From JACDAN01 sp963834825 (GTDB taxonomy: Bacteria > Actinomycetota > Thermoleophilia > Gaiellales > Gaiellaceae), in NCBI GenBank assembly GCA_963834825.1, contig CAWICZ010000012.1, positions 1 through 64,000 of the forward strand: 64,000 nucleotides of DNA, read 5' to 3'. Shown piece after piece: positions 52,325 through 59,666 of this stretch. The notes under the pieces were generated by a model. That model had not been told where the DNA came from, searched no databases, and worked only from the letters and a program-made list of their open reading frames with translations. Numbering within the stretch: position 1 is the first letter of the stretch; every line of letters begins with the position of its first letter. The position numbers and the translations under genes were made by a program.

Positions 52325-52749
52325 AGCTTGTCGACGCCAACCTCCTGCTCTACGCGGTGGACGAGCGTTCGCCCCACCACGAGGTCGCGAAGCCGTGGCT
52401 GGAGGATGAGCTGTCCGGGTCGGAGACGTTCGCCTTCGCCTGGGCAGTCCTCCTTGCCTTCATCCGACTCGTCACGAATCCGCGCGTGTTCGAGCAGCCA
52501 TTGAGCGGCGACGAAGCGCTCGATCTCGTCGACTCCTGGCTTGAACAGCCGAACGCGACCGTTCTCCATCCAACCGATCGCCACAGCCAGCTGCTCCGCG
52601 AGCTGCTGGCGCCGTTCGGAACGGCGGGAAACCTTACGAGCGACGCGCATCTCGCCGCGCTGGCGATCGAACATGGGGCAGAAATCTGCTCAGGCGACGC
52701 CGACTTCGGCCGCTTTCCCGGCGTCCAGTGGACGAACCCGCTCACGTAA
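52321..52749 (+). CDS. vapC: VapC-type toxin (PIN-domain ribonuclease)
   Basis: A 142-residue PIN protein that cleaves RNA when unopposed. Acidic residues include Asp5 in MKLVDANLLLYAVDE, Asp in LTSDAHLAALAIEHG and Asp pair in SGDADFGRFPGVQW. The usual second-helix Glu is replaced within FAWAVLLAFIRLVTNP, as in a known VapC subgroup. It overlaps vapB (GTGA) and the next glycosyltransferase by 22 nt. Its location inside a glycosyltransferase cluster suggests stabilising the locus or simple insertion. Confidence 0.88.
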   Translation: MKLVDANLLLYAVDERSPHHEVAKPWLEDELSGSETFAFAWAVLLAFIRLVTNPRVFEQPLSGDEALDLVDSWLEQPNATVLHPTDRHSQLLRELLAPFGTAGNLTSDAHLAALAIEHGAEICSGDADFGRFPGVQWTNPLT

Positions 52750-53750
52750 TCGACGTCCTGCTCGACGCCGACGTCCTCGGCCGTCGGCGGACCGGTGACG
52801 AAACCTACGTCGAGAACCTCCTCCGGGAGCTGCCCGCGGCCGCGCCCGACCTTCATTTCGCGGCGGTAACTCGGAACCCCGATCGGATTCCGGCCGGCAT
52901 CGAGGCGCTCGAGCTCCCCGCCCGTTCGCAGGAGCTCCGGATGGCCTGGAGGCTGCCGCGGCTGCTGCGCCGCATCCGCCCCCGGCTCGGCCACTACCAG
53001 CACTCCCTGCCCCTTCGTCCCGTCGGTCGCACCGTGCTGACCGTCCATGACCTCTCGTTCGAGCGCGAGCCCGCCCTGATGCCGCGTCGAGACCGCCTGG
53101 TCTTCAAGACGGTCGTCCCTCGCTCGGCTCGCCGCGCCGACCGCATCATCGCCGTCTCCGACCGAACGCGGGACGACCTGATGGAGCTCTACGACATTCC
53201 GAAAGCGAAGATCGCCGTCATTCCGCACGGCGTCGATCCCGCCTTCACGCCGGTAGCTGACAAACACCAGGGCTACTTGCTCTTCGTCGGCGCTGTGCAG
53301 CGGCGCAAGGATCCGCGCGCGGCGCTGGAGGCCGCACATGAGCTGCGGATGCCGCTGGTCGTCGTCGGGCCGGAGAAGGAGGCCGCGCTGGCCCGCGAGC
53401 TCCGCCGCCTCGGCGCCGACCTCCGCGGCTACGTCGAGAAGGACGAGCTCGCCGCGCTCTACCGCGGCGCGGCCTGCCTCGTCGTCCCCTCGCGCTACGA
53501 GGGCTTCGGGCTGCCGGTGCTCGAGGCGATGGCGAGCGGGACGCCGGTCGTGGTCGCCCCCGACCCTGCTCTCGTCGAGGTCGCGGGCGACGCGGCGGTC
53601 TACGCCGACCAGAGCGACCTCTCCGGCGCGATCCTCCATGCCCTCGACCGGCGGGCCGAGCTCCGCGCAGCCGGCCTCCAGCGGGCCACGCTGTTCAGCT
53701 GGGCCGAGGCGGCGCGCCGGACCGTCGAGGTCTACCGGGAGCTCCTGTGA
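52728..53750 (+). CDS. Glycosyltransferase family 4 (GT-B)
   Basis: A 340-residue enzyme from GTG 52728. Conserved parts are VIDVLLDADVLGRRRTGDET, LTVHDLSFEREP, IIAVSDRTRDDLMELYDIP, YLLFVGAVQRRKDPRAAL, VVPSRYEGFGLPVLEAMASG and TPVVVAPDPALVEVAG. It is very similar in layout to the enzyme at 51044, so the two may be an old duplication now separated by vapBC. It overlaps the GT2 gene by GTGA. It probably builds the repeat unit of the exported glycan. Confidence 0.9.
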   Translation: MDEPAHVIDVLLDADVLGRRRTGDETYVENLLRELPAAAPDLHFAAVTRNPDRIPAGIEALELPARSQELRMAWRLPRLLRRIRPRLGHYQHSLPLRPVGRTVLTVHDLSFEREPALMPRRDRLVFKTVVPRSARRADRIIAVSDRTRDDLMELYDIPKAKIAVIPHGVDPAFTPVADKHQGYLLFVGAVQRRKDPRAALEAAHELRMPLVVVGPEKEAALARELRRLGADLRGYVEKDELAALYRGAACLVVPSRYEGFGLPVLEAMASGTPVVVAPDPALVEVAGDAAVYADQSDLSGAILHALDRRAELRAAGLQRATLFSWAEAARRTVEVYRELL

Positions 53751-54490
53751 GCGTCGCCGGCGTCGTCGTCGTACACGAGCCGGGCGCGGAGCTCGAACGC
53801 TGCCTCGCCGCGCTGCGGCCGCAGGTGGACGAGCTGGTCGTCGTCGCGAACCTCCCCGGGACGACCGCAGAGGGTGCACAGCTGATCGAGAACGAGCGGC
53901 CGGCGGGCTACGCCGCGAACGCAAACCGCGGCATCGCGGAGACGACCGCGCCGTTCGTCGTCGTCTGCAACCCGGACACCGAGGCGGCGCCGGACGCAGT
54001 CCGAATCCTCCGCGAATTCGCAGAGGCGCACCCGCGCGCCGGCATCCTCGGCCCGGAGCTGCGCCACGCCGGCGGCGACCTGAACCCGTCGCGTCGACGA
54101 TTCCCGACGGTGAGCGGGACGATCGTCAGGCGGACGCCCCTGCGGCGCGTCCTCGGCGACACCCAGCGCGCCCACTACGGCCTCGACGACATCCCGAGCG
54201 AACCGGTCGAGGCCGACTGGCTGCTCGGCGCCTTCCTCCTCCTACGCCGCCAGATGCTCGACGAGCTCGGCGGCTTCGACGAGGGCTTCCGCCTCTACGG
54301 CGAGGACATCGACCTCGCCTACCGAGCAGCAAAGGCGGGCTGGGAGCGCTGGTACGTCCCGGAGGCGAAGGCGATCCACGCCCACCAGGCCGTCACCGAC
54401 CGCAAGCTCCTCACGCGCGAAACGCTGTGGCACTGGCGAGGGATCGCCCGCTTCGTCAGGAAGCATCCGGAGCGCCTGAAGGCGCTCTAA
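53747..54490 (+). CDS. Glycosyltransferase family 2 (rhamnosyltransferase-like)
   Basis: A 247-residue GT-A enzyme. The N-terminus VVVVHEPGAELERCLAALRP, the metal-site CNPDTEAAPDAV (variant DxD) and the catalytic region GFRLYGEDIDLAYRAAKAGW identify family 2, of the rhamnosyltransferase (WbbL-like) type. The C-terminal stretch FVRKHPERLKAL is the source of the three-copy repeat that recurs at 58.6 and 59.6 kb. It is coupled to the preceding GT4 by GTGA. Confidence 0.9.
   Translation: MSVAGVVVVHEPGAELERCLAALRPQVDELVVVANLPGTTAEGAQLIENERPAGYAANANRGIAETTAPFVVVCNPDTEAAPDAVRILREFAEAHPRAGILGPELRHAGGDLNPSRRRFPTVSGTIVRRTPLRRVLGDTQRAHYGLDDIPSEPVEADWLLGAFLLLRRQMLDELGGFDEGFRLYGEDIDLAYRAAKAGWERWYVPEAKAIHAHQAVTDRKLLTRETLWHWRGIARFVRKHPERLKAL
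54446..54474 (+). repeat. Direct repeat copy A: 3' end of GT2 gene
   Basis: This 29-nt stretch, encoding ARFVRKHPER of the intact GT2 gene, is identical to 59598-59626 and shares a 21-nt core with 58598-58618. It is the left boundary of the redox-module insertion. Confidence 0.8.
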
Positions 54491-54539
54491 CTGCTTCTCG
54501 TGGCGGCGGGCAAGCCGACTTCAGTCCGTGTCAGGGCTC

Positions 54540-54773
54540 TCAGGCCGGTGTTGGAACGGTGTCGTGCTTGACGCGGCTGAAACAGGCCTCGTGGCACGCA
54601 TACTCCGCCTCGCGCGGCGGGTTCGACACATGCACGCGGTATGCGTCCTCGGCGTTGGGCTCGATCCATTCGCCGCACACCAGGCATGGGCCCCCTCGGG
54701 ACACGACACGCTGCTCTTCCCGGTCCGGTATTTCGGCTCGGTTGGGATCGTGCATGACCTCCGTGACAGCCAT
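54540..54773 (-). CDS. Small zinc-finger-like protein
   Basis: A 77-residue protein; a second Met at 54755 gives 71 residues. It has a Cys/His-rich motif PCLVCGEWIEPNAEDAYRVH then YACHEACF (C-x2-C ... C-H-x2-C), suited to one zinc ion. It is convergent with the GT2 gene and lies just after the left repeat. No family name was recognised; a DNA- or protein-binding role is possible. Confidence 0.6.
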   Translation of the reverse strand: MAVTEVMHDPNRAEIPDREEQRVVSRGGPCLVCGEWIEPNAEDAYRVHVSNPPREAEYACHEACFSRVKHDTVPTPA

Positions 54774-54901
54774 GACTACGGGCGGAACGCGGATAGGACG
54801 TCGAAGACCTGCACAGCCGAGCCAGATTCAGCGATGGCGATCCTCATATCGTAGGGGCGGAGCCGGGCAATGCACGCACCGCCCGGCCCCAGTCCCGTTG
54901 A

Positions 54902-56599
54902 TTACTTGAACGTCCGCACCACGTGGTCCGCGGTGCGCCAGGCCGTCGCCTGGATCGTCTGTGTCGGATTCCGCCCTGCCGAGCTCGGGAAGACCGAGCC
55001 GCCGATGATGCCCAGGTTCGGCACCTCGTGGGACATGCCCCAGCGGTCGACGACGTTGATGGCGGGGTCGTCGCCCATCCGAGTCCCGCCGTATGCGTGC
55101 GTGCTCAGCGAGCGGGCACCCGGCGCTGCCGTCCAAACCTCCGCGGCACCGGCGGCCTTCAGCCACTCGACCATCTTCGCCTGGATGTAGTCGGAGACCC
55201 GCCGCTCGTTGTCGTGGAAGTCGTTCGTGATCCGGATCACGGGGCGGCCAATCGGGTCCGTCACCGATGGGTCGAGGTCGAGGTAGTTGTCCTCGTACGA
55301 GAGCACCTCGAGCTGGGCTCCAACGCCTGCCACCGAGTCGGCGTTCTTTGCGAGCCACGCCTTCCACTGGGAGCCCCAGCGCGGAACGCTCGGCGGGACG
55401 GAGTTTGCGGTCCCGATCGGCTTGGCCTCCATCGTCGCGCTAGCCATTCCGCCGCCGATGAAGCCGAGCCCGGTGTGGTCGAAGTTGTCGGCGTCCAGAT
55501 CGTCGAACGCCGCGTACTGCCCGAGCGTGCCGCTGTAGCGGTTCAACCGCTTTCCGGGAAACCAGCCAGTCGCGCCCGCCGACCCCAGGCCGTGAGCGAT
55601 GTAGTGCTTACCGACCTGGCCGTGGTTGTTCGAGAGGCCGTTGGGGAATGCGCTGGACCTCGACAGGAGCAAGAGGCGAACGTTTCCGTAGGTGTATGCG
55701 GCGAGTAGCACCACCTTCGCGGGCTGGAAGTACTCTCGCCTTCCCTTCAGGTAGAGGACACCCGATGCACGGCCCTCGTTATCGACTTCGACGGTGAGAG
55801 CGTCCGCCTTCGTGACGATCTTCAGGTTCTTGGTCTTCTCCGCGAGTGGGATGTAGTCGACGTTTGTCTGCACCTTCGCGTTCGTGTAACAACCGGTCCA
55901 GCCGCAGAATCCGCAGTACGTGCAGCCGGACTTGCCGCGGTAGGCCTTCGACCGGATCCCGGCGGGACCTGGATAGGGATGCCAGCCCGCCGACTTCGCC
56001 CCAGCCGCCATCATGTTGGTGAAGCCGGAGCTGCGCAGAGGCGGAAGCGGATACTTGCGGCGGCGCGGCCCTTCGAAGACGTTCCCTCGGGGATCGATCG
56101 TTCCTTGGAGGTTCCCGTGCTGGCCCGAGACTCCCGCGAAGTACTCGTGCTTGTCGTAGTACGGCTCGAGCTCTTCGTAGTCGAACGGCCAGTCGATCGA
56201 CGTCGAGTCCTTCGGGATCGCGTTCGGGCCGTAGCGCTTGATCGACTCCGACACGGTATTGAAGTTCCACGGCAGGAAGCGCCAGCTCTGCGTCATCCAG
56301 TGGATCGACGTCCCACCGACGGCGTTCATCATCGGCCCGACAGCACCGAGCGGACGGGTCGCGGCGACGCGCGCGTTCGGTCTCGTCGTGGGCACCTCTT
56401 GATTGGCCTTGTACCGGCCCCACGAGTCGCGGATGTCGTTCATGACCTCGTCGAACGGGTAGTCCTTGACGGTCGCACGCGGCCCCGCCTCGAGGGCTAC
56501 AACCTTCATGCCCGCGTTCGCGAGCGGCCAGACGGCGGTGCCGCCGGCGGCACCGGTGCCGATCACGACGACGTCGACCGGCTTCAGCATCTCGGGCAT
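54902..56599 (-). CDS. GMC-family oxidoreductase, gluconate 2-dehydrogenase large subunit-like
   Basis: A 565-residue flavoprotein with GGAGG 7 nt before ATG. The N-terminal FAD site reads VDVVVIGTGAAGGTAVWPLA. A cysteine-rich patch (SGCTYCGFCGWTGCYTNAKV) is typical of the gluconate/keto-gluconate dehydrogenase group. The catalytic pair lies in THAYGGTRMGDDP (His) and SSAGRNPTQTI (Asn). It should oxidise a sugar acid, polyol or alcohol. The small subunit gene is immediately upstream, but no cytochrome subunit gene is in the window. Confidence 0.9.
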   Translation of the reverse strand: MPEMLKPVDVVVIGTGAAGGTAVWPLANAGMKVVALEAGPRATVKDYPFDEVMNDIRDSWGRYKANQEVPTTRPNARVAATRPLGAVGPMMNAVGGTSIHWMTQSWRFLPWNFNTVSESIKRYGPNAIPKDSTSIDWPFDYEELEPYYDKHEYFAGVSGQHGNLQGTIDPRGNVFEGPRRRKYPLPPLRSSGFTNMMAAGAKSAGWHPYPGPAGIRSKAYRGKSGCTYCGFCGWTGCYTNAKVQTNVDYIPLAEKTKNLKIVTKADALTVEVDNEGRASGVLYLKGRREYFQPAKVVLLAAYTYGNVRLLLLSRSSAFPNGLSNNHGQVGKHYIAHGLGSAGATGWFPGKRLNRYSGTLGQYAAFDDLDADNFDHTGLGFIGGGMASATMEAKPIGTANSVPPSVPRWGSQWKAWLAKNADSVAGVGAQLEVLSYEDNYLDLDPSVTDPIGRPVIRITNDFHDNERRVSDYIQAKMVEWLKAAGAAEVWTAAPGARSLSTHAYGGTRMGDDPAINVVDRWGMSHEVPNLGIIGGSVFPSSAGRNPTQTIQATAWRTADHVVRTFK

Positions 56600-56600
56600 C

Positions 56601-57281
56601 TCAGTTCCTCCTCCCCGCGTTCTTGAAGAGCGGGATTGAGTAGGCCGACTTGAGGCTCGACTTCGGTGTGACGTTGATCCGCTGGTCGCGTGCGCTGATC
56701 ACGAGCCGCGGGCCCGGGAACCGCACGAGCTTCCAACCTACGAAGTTCACGTTCCCGCCGTGCTTCGGGTCGCCGAACATGCCCTGGACCGCATGCGTCC
56801 GGAACATCTCGAACACCGCCTTGCCGTTAGGAACGAAGGCCGAGGGCGTTGCCCGATTGAGGTCCATGTCGGTCAGCACGGCGTCCTGCTTGTCGGCAGG
56901 GAGAGCGGCGAACGAGGCGCCGTGCTTGGCCCGCGCGTACGAGTCGAGCGCGAGAAGAGCGGCCGTGTAGGCGGGCCTGAATGCCCTCAGATCGCCGGCC
57001 AGCGCCCGGTCGATGTAGCGCGCGACCTTTGCCTCCCGGGCGCCGGGGCCCGTCGAGTCCGAGGGGATCAAGCGCTCGCAGACGGCCGCAATGGTCTGGG
57101 CCTCCCTGGGAGAGAGGGCCCTGATCTGCCGCATTTCGGCAAGCTCCCCTTCGGCGCGAGCGTCGTCCGGCGCCAGTACCGCCGGAACGGCGGCAGCTGC
57201 ACCAAACGCGCCCGCCCGCTTGAGGAGCTCGTTGCGCGAAAGAGGTGTTGAGGGTGCCTTTTCCTCCCCTGAGCAGTCCAT
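56601..57281 (-). CDS. Gluconate 2-dehydrogenase subunit 3 family protein
   Basis: A 226-residue protein from ATG 57281 with GGAGGACGA directly upstream. The N-terminus (RNELLKRAGAFGAAAAVPAV) looks like a Tat-type export signal without a canonical twin Arg. The rest has SPREAQTIAAVCERLIPSDSTGPG, ARYIDRALAG and FRTHAVQGMFGDPKHGGN, the subunit 3 signature. It would escort and export the large subunit, to which it is directly adjacent. The divergent cupredoxin shares the 108-nt promoter gap. Confidence 0.88.
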   Translation of the reverse strand: MDCSGEEKAPSTPLSRNELLKRAGAFGAAAAVPAVLAPDDARAEGELAEMRQIRALSPREAQTIAAVCERLIPSDSTGPGAREAKVARYIDRALAGDLRAFRPAYTAALLALDSYARAKHGASFAALPADKQDAVLTDMDLNRATPSAFVPNGKAVFEMFRTHAVQGMFGDPKHGGNVNFVGWKLVRFPGPRLVISARDQRINVTPKSSLKSAYSIPLFKNAGRRN

Positions 57282-57303
57282 TCGTCCTCCAATCGGAACG
57301 AGG

Positions 57304-57330
57304 TGTAAAGGGGGCGCAACAACTGTAAAG
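57304..57330. promoter_or_regulatory. TGTAAAG direct repeats in a divergent promoter region
   Basis: TGTAAAG occurs at 57304-57310 and 57324-57330, 20 nt apart (about two helical turns), in the gap between the subunit 3 and cupredoxin genes. On the minus strand the copies give TTTACA hexamers that could be -35 elements. It is a candidate site for the XRE-cupin regulator at 57981. Confidence 0.4.
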
Positions 57331-57389
57331 CAGGTATGAGGGTCATGCAATACTTCGAACGTCCGTCCAACAAATTGAAGGGGTGATGT

Positions 57390-57758
57390 ATGGGCCGGCG
57401 GTTGTTCATCCTTGGGATACTCGCGGCGGGCGCACTCGCCACCGGGCTTGTCGGAATCGCGGCTCTCGCCCCCGATGCATCCGGCACAACCAGCGCGAAG
57501 TACACCGTCACCGCGAGGGACTTCAGGTTCGTGATCGTTCCGGCGCGGCTCAGGGCGGGGACTCACACGTTCACCGTCGTCAATCGCGGCCAGGCTACTC
57601 ACGACTTCAAAATCGGTACGAAGAAGACCCGACTCCTGAACCCGGGCCAGCGCCAGACGATCAAAGTGACGCTCAAGAAGGGGCGCCGCTACACAGTGAT
57701 CTGCACAGTTCCGGGCCACGTGGCACTCGGGATGAAGAAGACGTTGGTCGCGCGGTGA
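57390..57758 (+). CDS. Membrane-anchored cupredoxin (plastocyanin-like copper protein)
   Basis: A 122-residue protein with an N-terminal signal/anchor (LFILGILAAGALATGLVGIAAL). A cupredoxin domain has the type 1 copper ligands His in QATHDFKIG and Cys, His, Met in CTVPGHVALGM. The start is supported by AAGGGG 7 nt upstream. It is a small one-electron carrier outside the membrane. Divergence from the GMC genes suggests it is the electron acceptor in place of a cytochrome c subunit, which is an inference. Confidence 0.85.
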   Translation: MGRRLFILGILAAGALATGLVGIAALAPDASGTTSAKYTVTARDFRFVIVPARLRAGTHTFTVVNRGQATHDFKIGTKKTRLLNPGQRQTIKVTLKKGRRYTVICTVPGHVALGMKKTLVAR

Positions 57759-57904
57759 GCGAGGAACAGACCGAGGACGAGCTGACGACGGCGTCGACCG
57801 CCGATCCCGAAGCTCCTCACGCCGAGCCCGACGCCGAGGAGGTCCCCGAGCGCGTCCCGGACGACTGGCTCGACCCGAAGCCCTTCGATCCAGCAGGTCG
57901 CTAG
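57755..57904 (+). CDS. Small acidic protein coupled to the cupredoxin
   Basis: A 49-residue acidic frame from GTG 57755, overlapping the cupredoxin stop by GTGA. It is rich in Glu, Asp, Pro and Thr (EEVPERVPDDWLDPKPFDPA) with no hydrophobic helix. The exact GTGA overlap argues for translation. It may be a partner or maturation factor, but this is only suggested by coupling. Confidence 0.55.
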   Translation: MSEEQTEDELTTASTADPEAPHAEPDAEEVPERVPDDWLDPKPFDPAGR

Positions 57905-57980
57905 AACGACGCACCCTTAGGGCTCACTTCCCGTCGGCTGATGCTCTAGGCCGTCCGGCGCCGGCTGGCGGAAGTGCGGC

Positions 57981-58538
57981 TTACAGGGTCGGCGGGGTGA
58001 TGACGGCGAGCACGATTGCCGTGCTCTTCCCCGGGTTCCTGTACGAGTGCCGCCGGTTGGCCCGAAAGTGCACGTTGTCGTCCTTCCGCAGGATGATCGG
58101 GTCATGACCGTCGATCTCTGCCTGGATCGAGCCCTTCAGCACGTGCACGAACTCCTCGCCGTCGTGCTCTGTGTACTCGGCCAGCCCTCCACCCGGCTCA
58201 AAGGTCACGACGATGGGCATCATCGTCCGTCTGCTTGTGTCCGAGGTGAGTAGATAGACGTCGATCCCCTCTGCGGGGGACGAAATGTGCTGCTGTTCGT
58301 CTTTGCGGACCACGATCCGGTCGGAGCTCAGTGAAGGCGGCAGCAGGTCGGAGACGTGAAGCCCGTAGAACGCAACGAGCCGAATCAGCCGTCCGATCGT
58401 GATGTCCGTCTGACCGGTCTCGACGAGAGACAGGAAGGACTGGGAGATGCTCGTTCCTCGTGCGACCTTGGCGAGCGAGAACCCACGTTCAGCGCGGACC
58501 GCGCGCAGACGCTCGCCTAGTTCAGGCTGGGCCGACAC
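57981..58538 (-). CDS. XRE-family regulator with cupin domain
   Basis: A 185-residue protein from GTG 58538; ATG 58610 is in frame but lies inside the repeat copy B, so the shorter start is preferred. Residues 8-60 form the HTH (LGERLRAVRAERGFSLAKVA, ISQSFLSLVETGQTDITIG). Residues 110-185 form a cupin (EHDGEEFVHVLKGSIQAEI, ILRKDDNVHFRANRRHSYRN). Such proteins sense small metabolites. It follows the cupredoxin arm convergently and may control the redox module through the TGTAAAG repeats. Confidence 0.88.
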   Translation of the reverse strand: MSAQPELGERLRAVRAERGFSLAKVARGTSISQSFLSLVETGQTDITIGRLIRLVAFYGLHVSDLLPPSLSSDRIVVRKDEQQHISSPAEGIDVYLLTSDTSRRTMMPIVVTFEPGGGLAEYTEHDGEEFVHVLKGSIQAEIDGHDPIILRKDDNVHFRANRRHSYRNPGKSTAIVLAVITPPTL

Positions 58539-58597
58539 GCCCGAACGGTAACCGGTCGGCGACTGGTGGCCAAGGATCTGCTTCCCAATCGCAGCTC

Positions 58598-58618
58598 CGT
58601 CAGGAAGCATCCGGAGCG
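58598..58618 (+). repeat. Direct repeat copy B of the GT2 3' end
   Basis: A 21-nt core is shared with copies A and C. Translated in the GT2 frame it gives VRKHPER, then diverges. It marks the junction between the redox module and the methyltransferase segment. Confidence 0.7.
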
Positions 58619-58752
58619 GGGCGCGGAACAGGCCGGCGACGAACCCCGATGAAACGGAACGCGGTGTCCCGCAAAAGTCGATGACTGGGCTCGAGGGCGC
58701 TAGCCGAGCTCGGCGCCCTGATGGGCAACGGGCTGCTCGCTACGTTCCCAGG

Positions 58753-59535
58753 ATGACTCGCGACCGGCACCGCGCTGCGTGGGAGGACTGGGGCCGGATC
58801 GACCCCTTCTGGGCCGTCCTCACCGAAGCCGACGCTCGCCACGGGCGTTGGGACGTCGACCGGTTCTTCGCCACCGGCGTCGAGCAGGTCGCCACGATGC
58901 TCGCCGAGACGCAGCGCTACGGTCGGCCGGCCCGGCGCGGCACCGCGCTCGACTTCGGGTGCGGGCTCGGTCGCCTGACGCGTGCCCTCGCGCCGCAGTT
59001 CGAGCGCACGTACGGGCTCGACGTCGCGTCGACGATGATCAAGCGGGCGCAGCGGCTCGACGCGGGGTTCGGGCGATCGGGCGCGGTGTTCGTGCAGCAC
59101 GACCGCGAGGATCTGTCGCGGTACGCGTCGGGCTCGGTGGACTTCCTCTCGTGCCTGCTCGTGCTCCAGCACCTTCCGTCGCGCGCCGCAATCGAGCGCT
59201 ATCTGCGCGAGTTCGTCCGCGTGCTCAGCCCCGGCGGCGTCGCAGTCGTCCAGTTGCCCGTGCGCGTGCCGCCTGAGCACGACGACCCGTACGTGCGGCT
59301 GCGCACGCGCGGTGCCCGGCTGCTCCGAGCGGTCGGTGTAACCCCGAGGCTTCTTTACGGACGATTCGGTTGGGAGCCGGAGATGCTCATGTCCGGCATC
59401 CCGTACGAAGAGACGGTCACGATCTTCGAGACCGCAGGTGGGCAGCTGCTCGAGGCGGCACCCGAGAACCCGCATCCCGGCGGTGTGATCAGCCGTACGT
59501 ACTTCGTCGTGCCACGCGACGGTGCGACGCCGTAG
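58753..59535 (+). CDS. SAM-dependent class I methyltransferase
   Basis: A 260-residue protein from ATG 58753. The SAM-binding motif I is ALDFGCGLGRLTRALAPQF, motif II-like YGLDVASTMIKRAQR, and post-motif LSCLLVLQHLPSRAAIERYL with LREFVRVLSPGGVAVVQLPV. TACGTT lies 6 nt before the ATG. It may methylate a sugar of the exported polysaccharide, as expected in such clusters, but the substrate is unknown. It is bounded by repeat copies B and C, so it could be a separately inserted unit. Confidence 0.88.
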   Translation: MTRDRHRAAWEDWGRIDPFWAVLTEADARHGRWDVDRFFATGVEQVATMLAETQRYGRPARRGTALDFGCGLGRLTRALAPQFERTYGLDVASTMIKRAQRLDAGFGRSGAVFVQHDREDLSRYASGSVDFLSCLLVLQHLPSRAAIERYLREFVRVLSPGGVAVVQLPVRVPPEHDDPYVRLRTRGARLLRAVGVTPRLLYGRFGWEPEMLMSGIPYEETVTIFETAGGQLLEAAPENPHPGGVISRTYFVVPRDGATP

Positions 59536-59597
59536 ATCGAGCTAGCTAGGTCACACGGACAGGTTCTGTTCGCCGTCCGGTTCCCGGGCGCAGTATT

Positions 59598-59626
59598 GCC
59601 CGCTTCGTCAGGAAGCATCCGGAGCG
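59598..59626 (+). repeat. Direct repeat copy C with GT2 C-terminal remnant
   Basis: The 29 nt are identical to copy A and lie in a remnant frame (IARFVRKHPERPKAH, stop at 59640-59642) equivalent to the last codons of the intact GT2 gene. It is the right boundary of the inserted segments, just before the next GT4. Confidence 0.8.
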
Positions 59627-59666
59627 GCCGAAGGCCCACTGACTACGATCGTGCGCGATCTCGCCA

